Source: Microthyrium microscopicum
Taxonomy: Eukaryota; Ascomycota; Dothideomycetes; Microthyriales; Microthyriaceae
Reading direction: 5' to 3'
NCBI GenBank assembly: GCA_010405405.1
Contig: MU004231.1
Span: 3,032,401-3,096,400 of the forward strand
Length of the DNA stretch: 64,000 nucleotides
The notes beneath the pieces are model-generated. The model had not been told where the DNA came from. It ran no database searches and worked only from the letters and a program-made list of their open reading frames with translations. Shown here piece after piece: positions 22,928 to 36,180 of the stretch; position 1 is the stretch's first letter; each line of letters opens with the position of its first letter. The position numbers and the translations under genes are program-made.

Positions 22928-25900
22928 GATGAAAATAGCAAAGCAAGTTTCAGAGAAGGGAGGTTTGTGATTTGGGAGATTGAAGATATCAAAAATGTAG
23001 AGCGAGGCTTCTCGTGCAAAGATGAAGCAGGAGTAAGAAATGAAGATTTGTAGGTGGGACAAGGGCTTTTGGTTGGTGTTCTGCAGAGGCTGGAGGCAGG
23101 TGGGATAAAAAGGCTGAGATTGGGGAGAGAGGGCAGGAGCTTTCGAGAATCGACACTCGTGCCTTCCCTGACTTCCTTCAACCTTGGGCAAGAAGGAACA
23201 TGTGGAACCCATGCACGTTCGTTCCTTCTTCCGACAGACGACAATCGTGAAAGCTCTTTCTTCAAGCGTGTTCAACCGTCGTTCATTCTTTCCTTTTTTT
23301 ACCCTTCAGGTACTGCCTTCTTACCTTCCCATGCAAGGGGTAGGAACCAAACACTCAACATCTACTGTATCTCATATTCTTAAGGACTTGGAGATACTCT
23401 TTTCATGATATGATGTTGAGTATAGACACCATGTTTGAACTTCCAAACCAGCGACACCAATCATTATGAAGTGACAGGAACACAGCCCTTGTATTCCATG
23501 TTTAGACTGTTGGATATTGTCGATCACTTTGATGCTGTCTGTCAAGTGTCAAGCTTGAAGCCTTCCTCGCCTTGCATCGCTCTCAGCAACCTGTACATCA
23601 TACTTTAATCTCTGGTCCTCGACACTATTTCTATACCAGTTCCAACTTCTACCACTTCAAGTTCAAGATCTGTAAACCTGCCGGATAATAACCCCTCTGA
23701 CCGCATTTTTGATCGTTTCACCGTGCCCATCTGGGTTTTTGCCATTGGATCATGACGATGCCTGTACAGAACCATCCCTGTTAGTATTAATGGCTATTGC
23801 CCCTCCTCATCGCATTCATCGTTGTCCTTGGTGGCTGTACCGCCAACGCTGCTGCTTGCGTACTTTAATCCCTGAAAAAGACCTTCAATACTTTCTCGTT
23901 AATCCTTTCTCGACCATCTTTAGTGACAGAATAATCCCGCAAGCTAAGTGCGTTTGAAAATCACTCATTGCCTCTAACAAAGTCACCAGGAAAGTCAAAC
24001 TTTGTTAATCTCCATTCCAAGGCCTGGACTGTACGTCCACGGCGTCCACCTGAGCCTCCACGTCCTTACCCCACCAGGTCCGGGAGCTTGCAACTTGGGT
24101 CCTGCATTTGCAACAAAACTTAGAGTACCAACAATCAACAACATCTCCTGTTCTAACATCTTGATATCCAAAAGAATCCTTCCATTCCTCCTCTTCATGC
24201 TCAAGCCTAGGAGCCAACTCACTCCAATATCAAAATGAGAAAACCACATCGCCCTGCCCAGCTGCCAATTTTCTGACATATCTCGGCAACGAGGGACAAT
24301 TCCCCTCCAGCACCCCAACCTGCATAAAAATTTCTGCTCAAATACGCACCACGCAATTGGCCCACTGACCAGATCACGATTTAGCCCAATCCAACGTCAT
24401 GCCGCACAGTTTGCGCAATTTTCATGTCCTTGTTTCCCAGATGCGTGGTTCGGCTTGCCCGTCACTTTTCCGTCTTCCCGAAGATTCAAGAATGAAAGTC
24501 TCTTCACTCTTCAATCTACCGTTAAACCCGTATCCTACAGTACAGCCTGATGATATTGTCTCCCTTTTTGCGCTGTTTTCTTTGTCCAGAAAGAAAATAT
24601 CTCACTCAATATATTCCAGTCCCAACCCCCCATCAAGAATTAGTCTATCCTCAGCTGCGTCTAATCAATCGAACCCCCGTGGTCTGTATAACTATTTGCA
24701 TCGCGCGTGACAACCTACACCTCCTCACACACGGGTGGGCTATTTGCCCTCGTGCACAAGCACAAATCATCGTCATGTTGTTTAAACCCCAGAAAAAGGC
24801 GACTCCACACATCAAGAACGTACGAGAGATGTCTGGCTTTATGCAGCTAAGGAATATCGCGCCTAAACTACCAAGCCTGCCATGCTGCTTTGCCGTGCCT
24901 TGATGGTCTGCCCGCTTTTTCTGGGGTAACTTTTCCTTGGCCAATCGACTTATGATGGCATTTCTGGAGAATCGTCATCAATCGTGAAGATGGATTTATT
25001 GTGCATGTCGCGTGGTAGGTTTTGGAGTGGCGGTGTGGTGCGGCTTTTTGATGGTGTATGGTTTGAATTCCCATCAGATGTGTACTAGAGTAAGTACTGC
25101 TTTGTATAGCTTTTCGTTCGTGAGGAGAATGGTCCTGATCGTACATTCAAAACCAAAGTCTTGGGACCTCACGATCGACTGTAAAACTGCAAAACTCCAT
25201 CTCCAAGCTTAAACCCATGCACACGACGATCTAGCATTCAACAATTCGTTTCCGGTATACAACGCCGGATACCGTAATATCAGATCGTCACGTCGGATGA
25301 TGTACCCATCTACCGGTACTTGAACGCAGTTCCTGACGATTGCTAGAAAGATCGACAGATCAAGATCTTCAAATTGCGTCAAGTGTATCCACAACGAACG
25401 ACGCAATTGTAACATGTAAGTGGCGCTGACGATATATTTGACTAAAAGCTTCCGATTCTTTGTTTTTGTATCAGATTTACGGTCGCATGGAATTGCCTTT
25501 GTTGTGCAAATGACATATGGTCCCTGGAAGCAGATCACGGTCCGATCTCAACGTAATGATGCATGCCTTTTGTTGAATTCGATGTTCGAGGTTTCTGTCG
25601 AATGCTATTCTGGAATGGTCGAATAGGAGAAGTAGTGGCATTGTTCCTCTCGCTGCGATCGTAGGCTGTGATGGTTCGTCCATCATACCTGCTGTGCCTG
25701 CCATACACATACAGCTTTCTTTGTTTAAGGTCAACACAATCTGCACGATAATCGATAGCGAAAGATCAAAGTGCAACAGTAGTTCATTACTGTCTGCTCA
25801 TGCCAGTACATCAAGGCCTGAAGCCCAAACCGCGCAAGAAAAACACAGCCGTGAGACATAAAAACCCCCTTTTTCCTACAGCAATAGTGGTAGCACACAT

Positions 25901-26183
25901 GATGAGTATTCCTAACCCATAAAAAACAAGCTGCAAAAATGGAACACCCTATGGTCAAACGCCAGCGCCCACGCAACGCATAACAAATCCTATGATAAAA
26001 CCCAAAGCAATGCCAATCAAAAGATGACTGTCCCCAGCAAGTTCGAACCACATCAACAACACAGCCAACGCAATCCGCTGGTGAAACCAAGACCACAAAA
26101 TCGTCTTTCGCTTTCCCATCTCAGGTCATAAGTATCTTTGCTCTTGTTTCGCAGTTACAAGATCATGATCTACACGATCATGC
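22928..26183. other. Gene-poor 3.3 kb between aim21 and tvp18
   Basis: Upstream of aim21 and downstream of tvp18. The first 400 bp read as a pyrimidine-rich promoter/5' UTR for aim21 on the minus strand. The remainder has only short frames on both strands with no recognisable product. It is normal in base composition, not TA-rich like the island beyond. Confidence 0.45.
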
Positions 26184-26978
26184 TTATACGATCATCTGCG
26201 CAACTCCCTGTCCACCCAGCGTCTTACTGCTCATAAACTCATCCTTGCGCAGCGCCGCAACACCATACAGTGCTCCCGTAATGAACAGAAATATGGCCGC
26301 AGCAATCAAGCTGGATTGGTGGAAGATGAGGGAAAGCCATTGTACTACACTAAGTACAATGTAGATTCCCGCGCGCATGTAATTTGTGCTGAATCTGCGG
26401 ATTATGCCGTCGAATTTTTGGCTGGTTGGGCAGATGCGGAGAAGGAGAGGGACTTCGATGAAGAGGACCATGAAGGATGTTGCGCTACGGAAGGAGATAT
26501 ATGTTAGCTTGGTGGAGGTGTTGGATGTGGTACGAATGTTTCTGGTTGGTTTGGGGGCTGGATATGGGGATGGAGTATGAAGACATACAGGCATAGCGCA
26601 GCGAAGATGACGAGGAGTGGTCGGATGATGATGATTACGTTGGCGAGGCCTACTGCGAAGCAGAGGATCATGGTGATGATACCGGACCTAGGTGGAAAGT
26701 GTCAGCCTGGTTGTTCTATAAGCTATTGTCGGATGCGTTTGAAGGTCCGGAAATGAGGGAGATGAGCTATAAGACTTTGGAGGATTGCGGTTATGATCGA
26801 TGGGAGGTTTCGAGGTCCATGGAGACAACTTGAATGTTTGCAAGAGCTATACATGTTGCAAAAAAGGTAAACTGACCATTGTGCATAGATGCCTATTGAC
26901 AGGTTAGCTTGATCTAATGCATGGTCGAGAATGGGACATACTCCAATTGCGAGTCCTGAACTCGTCGGCGATTGTCAT
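26184..26978 (-). CDS. tvp18: Golgi membrane protein Tvp18
   Basis: Four exons on the minus strand (26978-26942, 26892-26877, 26687-26589, 26484-26184) give 150 aa, the usual length. The first two tiny exons are needed to give MTIADEFRTRNWSIYAQWSG, the family N-terminus; the second is only 16 nt. Then follow ITMILCFAVGLANV and RPLLVIFAALCL (membrane segments), FIEVPLLLRICPTS and the conserved C-terminal KTLGGQGVAQMIV. Tvp18 is a four-TM protein of late Golgi (Tlg2) vesicles with a non-essential role in trafficking. The gene start is about 525 bp from the transposon island. Confidence 0.95.
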
Positions 26979-27502
26979 TGTGAGAAGAGAGATGAGATAT
27001 AATGGGCAATGCGATTGAGGTAATCTAGAGAGTTAAAGTAGATGTCAACAGTAGAGCGAGGTTGGGAAAAGTGTCTTGATGTTGCTGATGGACAGGTTAG
27101 ACTAGTGGCAGATGTTGCAGCTGAAATGGAAGAGGCTTGGCACTCTGGACCCTACCTTCTGGCGAAAAATAGCCCTGTTCACTTTGCGACGATTTCTGAC
27201 ACTTTGCGACTGCTCAGATGTTTGTTATTCGCCCGTTGCTTCTTCACTGCTCTGAATTACTTCGAAGAAATGATCAAAAGGTCTGGCTCTAGGCGGCGAT
27301 GGAATCCCTTCTTGATTAGATCCTGCGCTTTACCTCAGATCCAAGTGATGCCAGCTCAATCCAAAGACTGCCGCGTCAGCAAATCACACCATACATTTCG
27401 TCCCAAGCACAATACATGCGGCTGCTATGGTTCGGAAGCTGCAGCCTTGTGTCAGATTGATCTAAATTCCAATCCAGGCTGCCGCGTGCGTTTGTATCGT
27501 GC
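26979..27502. other. Promoter side of tvp18 up to the transposon boundary
   Basis: Normal-composition sequence that should hold the tvp18 promoter. An open frame at 27042-27542 runs across the transposon boundary and has no recognisable product; I treat it as chance. The last four bases (GTGC, 27499-27502) are one copy of the target duplication. Confidence 0.5.
27499..27502. repeat. Left target-site duplication GTGC of element 1
   Basis: GTGC directly precedes the left terminus ATTAGCGG, and the same four bases follow the right terminus at 39509-39512. Confidence 0.6.
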
Positions 27503-27548
27503 ATTAGCGGGCGTACTAGGGTGTCTGGAGCGGTTCTGGTAGCGTTAT
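27503..27548 (+). repeat. Left terminal inverted repeat, element 1
   Basis: Reads ATTAGCGGGCGT then TAGGG and GGTTCTG. It pairs with the reverse complement of 39463-39508 with several mismatches and a small offset. Confidence 0.6.
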
Positions 27549-27611
27549 GGAATGGTTCACGTGACTAAACGCTTTCCCTGTAATAGCAGTTTTAACACTA
27601 TAATTAGCAGG

Positions 27612-27667
27612 AAGCGTTACGTTACCAAAGCGTTTCTAGCTCCTAAGCGTTCTAGGTTATAAGCGTT
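27612..27667 (+). repeat. Phased subterminal AAGCGTT array
   Basis: Four exact AAGCGTT copies start at 27612, 27628, 27645 and 27661, that is 16, 17 and 16 bp apart. A reversed copy (AACGCTT) lies just outside at about 27569. Regular subterminal motifs of this kind bind transposase in several DNA transposon groups; that role is inferred here. Confidence 0.65.
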
Positions 27668-27669
27668 CT

Positions 27670-30400
27670 GCCAAAATAAGTATTTCTAGCCCCTAAAACG
27701 TTCCTAAGCCCTTATTCTTTAGAAATGCTCATTAGCTCTCTTAGGGTAGCTTAGTCACATATTGGCGCGCGTTGCTACCTACTACTACTACTAAAATTAT
27801 TCTAACTAGTATTTATAATATTTACCTACGCTTTACTACTACGCTTTATATTTAGCTACTTCTATAGCTGCTTATAATAAATGCCTTAATTATTATAGAA
27901 TAAGAACCTTAATTCTATAGTATCTATATATAAAGTATATAGCTAATAGCTATCTATATATATACCTTATATACTAATATATATATTATAGTAGTGTTTA
28001 CTCCTATTATTTATTACCTCTTTAATACTATATAGAGTGTCTTCTAATATTATAATCTTTAAGAACCCCTTCCTTTTATCTTTTAGACCTCCTAGTTTTA
28101 TAATTAGTAACTCTAAGGGTTAATTTATTATTACTAAGTATTAGTAAAAAGGTAGTAAGAGATTTATATATATTACTACCTAAAGCTAAGGAATTCTACC
28201 TAAGATCTAATATTCTCCTACGTCTTAACGTACGTTAAGCTTATATTAATTGTTAATAAATTAGAAAAGGAGTAAGAGGACAATTATTAAATAGAGGAAG
28301 AGGATTTTAGGGCTTCCCTCTTAGGGGTTTAGAGAAGTTATAATAAGGATAGTATTAAAGGAGGTAGAAATAGAGGCGCAAGTTATAAATAATAGATATT
28401 AATAAATAGTAGAAGGTTGTTTATAAGACTAGGCTAATTATAAAGATATATTTTTAATATAGTTCTAAAGAGGCGCTGTTAAGATATTAGTTAGTAACTA
28501 AATAAGATTTTATAAGGGTAGTAGAGATTATATTTCTCTATAGCGTTAAGTAATAAGAATATAAGACTAGGAGGATGCGCTTAAGATAGTCTATATATAT
28601 AGACTAATGAAGTTTAAAAGCTTTTAGACTACTATTAGGTAAATAGTAGCCCTTAATAGCATGGTTAGAGTAGATGCTAATAGGATATATTTAGGATATG
28701 TTTAATATACTAAATTACGTTAGTTATATAGTGTAAAGGTATAATAAGGATTAGAGAGTCTTACTTAAACATTTCTAGTACAAATAAAGCATCTATAGGT
28801 AAGTTCTAGCTATTTATAGTTAGTTATAGTTAATTTAAGAGGAGTTAGCACCTTCCTTTAAGTAGTAGAGCTAAGAACTTCCTCTACTAGTAGGTAAGCC
28901 TAGATATTAGTATTAGGGACATATATAGGAGATATGTTAGCAACTTATTATATCGTTTAATATGTCTAGATAGAGTTTTAGCCTATATATAGGACTATTA
29001 GCTAGGAGAGTAACAAATAGTACTACTAAGTAACTATACTATATTTATATTAGTAAGATATATTAAATATTATTTAAAATAAGAGCAAGGTAATATAAGT
29101 AAGCCATTAAGATAAGTTGCTTATAGATATAATAAAGGCATTAAGACAAAATCTATACAAGAGTTAGTATAAGAGCTAGACAAAGCTAACTATTACTAGA
29201 TTCTACAATAAAGAAGATTCTATTACGATTACTATATTAATAGTTAGCTTTTAATATTATTAATAGCAATAGATCTCTATGTCTTTAGGGTAATAACGTC
29301 ATAATATATATAGTACATTACTATACGGCTAGTAGTATAGGCAAGTATATAATAGTAATTTTGAAGTCAAATAACTGCTAAACTATTAGTAATAGCAATA
29401 TAATCTAAAGAAGTAATAAGTAATAGATAGTACAAAACTAGTAGCGAATAGTTATTTAGTAATAGCCTTGTTAGTAAATCCTAATATTAATAGTATCTAG
29501 ATCGTTTATTAGTAAATATTACTAGTTATAGAAAGCAAACATTTAGAGTAGTACTAGATAGCTATAAACTTAAGTTCTAAACTTAAAGATAATTAGTAAA
29601 GGGTAATAAGGATTAAAGAGACTATCTTATAGCTTACTAGTAGCCTTTTAGAATATAACGTTGCTATATAATAGCTTAAATTTAGGATAGAGACGTTAAT
29701 CTATAGGTAGATTTATATATAGGAGCGTTAGCTAGATATACTATAAGAATAGGTAAGAATAACTATTATATTATTTATATAATAAGGCTACTAATAGTAA
29801 TTAGTTTAAACTAAATAAGGCTAGTTAGTATTATATAAAGACTATATTCCTACGTACCTAGTATAATACGTACTTCTTAGTAGTAGCTTAAGTAGAGTTA
29901 TATCTACTAGAAATTAGATAATAACTAGTAGCTTTCTATAGCTTACTAAATTCTTAATTTCTCTACTAGTATTATTTATCTTATATATATAAAGGTTATT
30001 ATATTAGCTATTATATTTAGATATTCTATAGTAATAATTATATACTTACTTAAAGTTAGATAAATACTATCTACTCTAAAATATATATACTAAAACTAGA
30101 ATTTAGCTAAAGAAATAAGTTAAATATAAATAGTAAGGAGAGGGATAATAATAAGGCTAAGTAACACGTACTTCTATTAGTTAGCTTTAGCTTATCTATA
30201 CTATAGTAGTAGTATATATATATATATATTATTTTTAACCTATTAAACACTAACTATAAACGATGCTATACTTATATTATATAGATATAATCTATATAGG
30301 ATATTAGTAGATTCTATAAGTATAGCTATTAACTTGCTATTAGTAATGTTTATTACTATTAGTTAATATTAGAGTAAATAGGCATATAAGGAATCCTATA
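27670..30400. other. TA-rich left part of element 1, no readable gene
   Basis: Dense stop codons in all six frames. Short stretches look coding-like but no family could be read. Confidence 0.5.
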
Positions 30401-32449
30401 ACTTTTAATAGTTAGTTAATAATAAACCTATAGAATTAAAGTATCTTTTAGTACGTAGCGTAGTAGCTAAAGGTAGTAATAAGTAGTATAGGTAGTAATT
30501 ATTACTAAGCGTAATATAATATGTAAACGAGAAATTTAGATTAAAATGAAAAATAGATAGATAATAAAAATAGATAGAAAAGATAAAGAGAGGAAATAGG
30601 ATAAAGTTAAAAGAATTAGCGTAAAAGTATAGTTTGCTATACTTAAAAGTAGAAGATATAATGTAAAATATAGTAGTTAGGACTTTAACTTTATCTTATA
30701 GCCTACTAAAGTATTAAATATATTTATTTTATTTTATAATAGTTAAGCAAAGATTTAATAATGCAAACATTAATTCTATTATCTAGTAATAGTTAAATAG
30801 GGAGTATAATATATACTAATAGGTAGTAATATATAAAAAGATAACTTTTTAGTATTAAGTCCTACTAAATATAGTAAGACCTAATATTAATAGAATAATA
30901 ATAATATAGTTTCTAGCTAGACGCTAGGCTTAAGAGACTAGACGTTATAATATAGGCGTTAAATAAAAGTAAAATAAGTATATATATAGGCCTATATATA
31001 GCTAAAATCCTAGTTAAAGTATAAATATCTCTTAGTTTTAACGTCTTTAGTTAATAACTCTATACGTCTACCTTTAATCTTAAATAAAAGAATATAGTAA
31101 GTAATTAGAGCAACTTTAGAAAGGCTAATAAGCTCGTACTATAGTTAACCTTATTTATTAAAGACTTAATAAAGAATAGAATAACCTATAATAAGGTCTA
31201 TCTTATTAGAATTATCTAGCTTCTTAACCTAGAGAAAGATATGCTTATAGTTAGTAGAAAACTTATAACGTAAAGTAAGCTAAATAATACTAAACTAAGT
31301 ACTATAATATTATATACTAGCTCCTTATTTATATATTAAATATTTCTTTATCTTTAGATTAGTAAATATAACTAACTTACTCTAGTAAAGATTCTTTAAA
31401 GGTTTAAAATAAGTAGATTACTTATTATAATCTTAGTTATACGCCTTAACTATAATTACTTTAAAGACAATTTAGTATATATCTATAAACTTAGTATAAT
31501 TAGGTAGTTTATAATCCCCTTTAATAACCTCTTACTTTAAATATTATAATACTTTAATTGCATAATAGTTATTATCTATTATAATAGTAATATCTTTAAA
31601 ATCTTCTTCTTCCTTAATAGAATTAAGGTAGGCTTACTACTTAGATTAAGGTAATAGTTACTTAAATAAGATTAGCTTATCTTAATAGAGATCCTATACT
31701 ATCTTAGTAATATTAGGAGCAATATCTTCTATAGTACTATATAATAGTAACTAAAGAGACTATTTCTTAATAGAACGACTAAGAAGATTACGATTAGGGT
31801 TATAATAATTAGTTAAATAGATGCCTATTTTATTATTATAATACTTATATTTACTAATAAAGGTATTAATATTCTTTAGGTTTATAAATTACTTATTAAT
31901 AGTCTCTACATAAAGGCTAATATAGCAATTTAGATAGGTTATATTTTTATAATATTTAGCTACTTTAGTAGAATTAGGCTTAACTATAGGTAAGTCTATA
32001 AGTATAGATAGTTTTATTGTAGCTAAAGTAGGTAGTCCCATAGATCTTAGAGTTATAATACTTATAGTAAAAGCACTAAAAGTAATAGAACTTGCTTAAC
32101 TACCTACTTAACTACTTACTTAACTACTAGTATGGCTATAACTACGCAAGTTAGCTATATACGTATAAGTAGCTACTTTATATAGCTTCTACTAGTACTT
32201 ATAAGCTTTAAGGGTAGTCTTACTAAAGGTTTATTAATTAGCCATAGTTATATAGTTAGCAAAATAGAGCATAACTAATTTAGCTAGTACTAAAAAGATA
32301 TAAGTAAGAATAGCCTCTATTAGCTTATTATTTTCTATTAAATATAATAGATTAATCTAATCTTAAACTAAATCTAAGAACTCTAAGATAATAGTTAACT
32401 AAAAGAACTAGTTTAGATATTTTGCGCGAAGCTATAAATAATATATAGT
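30400..32449 (-). pseudogene. Coding-like relic, minus strand, probably 3' continuation of the transposase relic
   Basis: On the minus strand, around 31.4 down to 31.05 kb, one frame stays coding-like over more than 100 codons apart from stops of the TAA/TAG type that RIP would make from CAA, CAG or TGG. It contains a KxKGRRIELL segment. The strand and frame style match the better-preserved relic upstream. I do not recognise a domain. Confidence 0.3.
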
Positions 32450-35060
32450 TAGAAAGATAATAAACTAATAGCTATATTCTTATAGGGTATAGCTTCCTAG
32501 ATAATAAATAGGATTCTAGATATACCCTTATCTAAGAGGAGATAGAAATAATTATAAGGCCTTACTATATATTAGTTTACTAGATTCTAATAATATACTA
32601 TTAAGGAATAATAAATATACTAGATTAATAATCTCGTTAAGCTTAGAATATATAGGGTTAAAGGGCTAAGAGGATATTAAGTCTAGTACTAGGATAAGAT
32701 ATAGAATTATAACTTGTTGTAGTAAAGTAAGCCCTATAGCTATTAAATAAGCCTCTTACGTAGTAGGTCTTAGATACTTTATAAAGTTGTATATCTACTC
32801 TAGCTTATAATAATAGTAGCCCTAGTAAATAATATTAAAACCTAGGTCCCTACGTTCTTAAGTAGTAATATTATAAAAGTAATATACTTTAATACTACTT
32901 ATATACTAAAATCCTAAGTTTTAATATTATTATAATATATCGCCCATAAGGGCATAAATGCTTATATATAATAGGATCTTTTAACTAGGTTTAACTTTAA
33001 TCTCTACGCCCTATTCTAAGATAGCTAGATAGGCTTTAATAGCATTAATAATATTATTAGTCTTACTTCTATAGGGACTAAGAGTAAATAGTAAAACGTT
33101 AGAGATATAGGTACGTTCTTAGCTTATAAGACCTATAATTATAAAGTAGAAGCCTATTATTATATAATGTATATTACAATATAATCTAAAGCTATTAATA
33201 AATAATAGTAGTAGAATAGTAAGGATAAGGATAGTAGAGGAGCAAAACGTCTTCTCTAAGTACTTATAGCTAAAGTATTTAATTTCTAGCTCTGCTTAAG
33301 AGAGTATATATTAAAATAAAGGCTAAAGACTATGCTTTAGATAGTATATTTAATAAATATATAGAAAGCTTATATTAAAGGTTTCTATAGGTAGATTACT
33401 AGGTAGACTCAAAACTTAAGAGCTAAAGTTGTTATTAAGACAGAAGCTCTTATAAGGGGATAATTTAATATTATAATGCTTAGCAAAATTAGAAAGAATA
33501 TAGAGCATATTAGTATTATAAATAAAGTACTCTAGGTAGCTCTTAAGTTTAGACGTACGAGGTTTTTAAATTAATAGTCTATAGATATCTTTAAATATAG
33601 GAATTTGTCCTAATATAGCCTTTAGCTAAGCCTTATTCTTATTAGTATATTGTTTTTATAACTTATTTATACTATTCTTCTAAGTAGTTGCTTAGGTATC
33701 TTAAGTAGAAGAAAGTTAAAAGGTATTTAACTTCTTATTACTATATATTAAGATATAGATAGCGTAAACTACCTTTTTTACCTTTAATACTAGAGTACTT
33801 TTTCTATAGCTATATTTATGAATAGAGTAAAAGTCTTAACTAAAAGTAACTATAAAGCTAGTATAGCTATACTTCTTTAGATCTCTATATATATTATATT
33901 CCTTAGACTTAGTATATTAATATACTATAATATTACTAAGAAAGATAGTACGCTTTAGTAATAATAAGTCTTTATAGTTAAACTTAGGAATTAAATTAGT
34001 AATCTTAAGGACTTATCTAAAGGCTACGCAAATTAATAAAGCTTATATATTTCTATGCTAGAGCTTACTTAGCTTATTTACAAAATGCGCTATGCCTATA
34101 TATAACTTTATATAGATTTCTACGCTTTTAGTAATTTTAGTAAATATATTAATAGAGTTAATAAAGTATATAAACTTTAGTAAAGGGGCCTAGCGCTTCT
34201 TACCCTTCTAATTTAGGTGCATAGTAGGTAACTATTATAGATTAAGTTTAATCTTTTGTTTATAAAGCTAAATTATAAGAATCTAATGATTAATATAAGC
34301 TTTAAGAGTACCTAAGGTTAATAGTAGAGCTTTAAGCTTAAGAATATTATAGTATTTAAGTATTTCTAAGATAGCATAGATTCTAAGGTAGTTATAACGA
34401 GATAAACTAGCCTCTTTAACCTAAAGACTAAAAGCTAGTTTAAAGAAAGTAATTAGTATAGTAGAAAAGTCCTAATATACTTCTTTAGATATATCGTCCT
34501 TAACTTAGATTTAAGGAAGTATATTAGAATTAGGTTAAGGTAATTCTATCTCTATATTAGACTAAGTAGCATTATTAACTTTATTATTAATATTAGCTAT
34601 TATATTAGCGAATTTATTATTAAGTTCGTTAATAGTAGCTAACTCTTTAATAATATCTTTTTTAAGAGGATTAATATTAGCAATATTTAGACGCTTAAGA
34701 TCTTTTATTATCTCTTTGTCTTTATTTTTAAGTAAGCTTAGAGTAATTATAATTTGCGCTAAATTCTTTAATATAATTAGTAATAATAATTAAGGAGTAT
34801 AAGAAAAGATAAACTATTTTACTAATATTAACTAGTATAGAACCTAAAAGAGGATTAGAAATAGGTATACTAAAGTTATTACTATTATTACTATCCCTAC
34901 TATTATTATAAAATATTAGTACATTACTATTATTATTAATAGAACCTAATCTACTTATAGTAGAAGGATCTTTACCTAGCAAATACTTATAATAATATCT
35001 ATATGCTATATATAAAGGTAGCTCCTTAATATTAGGAAGGAAGGCCTCCTAACTAAGAGC
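32450..35060 (-). pseudogene. Decayed large transposase-like gene (Tnp2/CACTA-like, tentative)
   Basis: Read on the minus strand, one frame is coding-like over long stretches with interspersed stops. It includes YIAYRYYYKYLLGKDPSTIS (about 35.0 kb), FTLSPYRSKTNNIINAI (33.08 kb), YALMGDIL (32.94 kb), a Pro-x-Asn-Pro-x-Tyr-Ser segment (about 32.66 kb) and NPIYYLGSYTL (about 32.5 kb). Their order and spacing recall the GPHG, GDMPQQ, RPxDPAHSE and HLxSYSxxEHAR blocks of large transposase-like proteins repeated in ascomycete genomes and often labelled Tnp2 or CACTA. This comparison is from memory. The gene is dead: stops are frequent and several conserved Cys/His positions are absent. An 84-codon open stretch at 34728-34982 starts with TTG and is just a stop-free piece of this relic. 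Confidence 0.45.
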
Positions 35061-35753
35061 TTAACGAGATATATTAATAGCCTATTAGTATAAGAACTAA
35101 TAGAGGTTATACTAGAAGGTTAGCAATAAGGCTCTATAGAAATAGCTAATCTAATAATTATATACTAATTAAGTAGATAGCGCGTACATACTTATATAGA
35201 AAGTTGTTATATTTATTGTTCTATTAGAATAGGCAGAGTAGTAGTAGATACTCGTATAAGGATAAAGATATTGTAGAGTATAGACTACAAAGGTTAGAGT
35301 ATAGAGTATAGATAGTAGAAGATAGAAGATAAAAGATAGAGTTATTTTGTAGGCGGTAGTATTAAAGGTGTTTAACCCTATAATTTATACGGACTATCTT
35401 ATAAGGCTTAGCAAACGTAGGCCCTAATCTATAAACTAGCAATTTAAGTTTAAAAAATAAATAATAAACTAATTATATAGTTATATAGATAATTGTTGTA
35501 TTGTTATAATCATAAGATTATTTAGTTTTATTTAATATGCATAAAGTTTAAGTAAAAGAGAATAACAGGGGAGTTTTGTCTTATACTAATAGCCTTATAG
35601 ATTACTAGATAGGAAAGTACGATTAATATTAATTAAATCTTGCGTAACGTCGTAGTTATTAAGAATCTTAAGAAACTTATACGTACAATATATAATTATA
35701 TATATAATAATCTAGATTCGCGTAAGCATACTAATATAAATATATTATTATAA

Positions 35754-36180
35754 GCTCTATTCCCTCTTTCTTCGTCTTCTCCTCCTAGGTCTTCCCTGCC
35801 TTTATTAAGCGCATTACTAGATAGCAAAATTAGCCTAGATTACTTAGATTTTATTATTAACCTAGTAGCTATATTTAATAGTGCTCCTCTATCGCTACTA
35901 TCTAGTAAATATCTACTAGATACGCGATTATATTTATAAGACTAATTATAATAGTAAATAAAGTAATTAAGCACTTAGAGGAAGTAATAAGCAATATCTT
36001 AGAGTTATAGTAGTTATCTAACATCTAGGCTATAGTTTTCCTAAAGGCTTACAAGTTTAAAGCTTATATAGAGCAAAAGAACTATATTATAATAGAATTA
36101 GAGGATATAATTACTAAGGAGGAAGAGACTTCTTAGGAGGATAAGATAATATTAGACTAGATAAGTTAATTAATAGCATA
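35754..36180 (+). pseudogene. Plus-strand coding relic inside element 1
   Basis: A plus-strand frame is open without ATG for 61 codons from 35754 to 35938 and encodes a Ser/Pro/Leu-rich segment (FPLSSSSPPRSSLPLLSALL). A second coding-like stretch in another frame around 36040-36160 gives FLKAYKFKAYIEQKNYIIIE. The opposite strand carries the transposase relic on one side, so the element may have held two genes. Not recognised. Confidence 0.3.

Noticed and set aside
27042-27542. 166-codon plus-strand ORF
   Set aside because: It crosses the transposon boundary at 27503, has no recognisable family and an odd composition; judged chance.
34728-34982. 84-codon ORF in the TA-rich island
   Set aside because: It starts with TTG and is only a stop-free piece of a larger decayed frame that continues on both sides.
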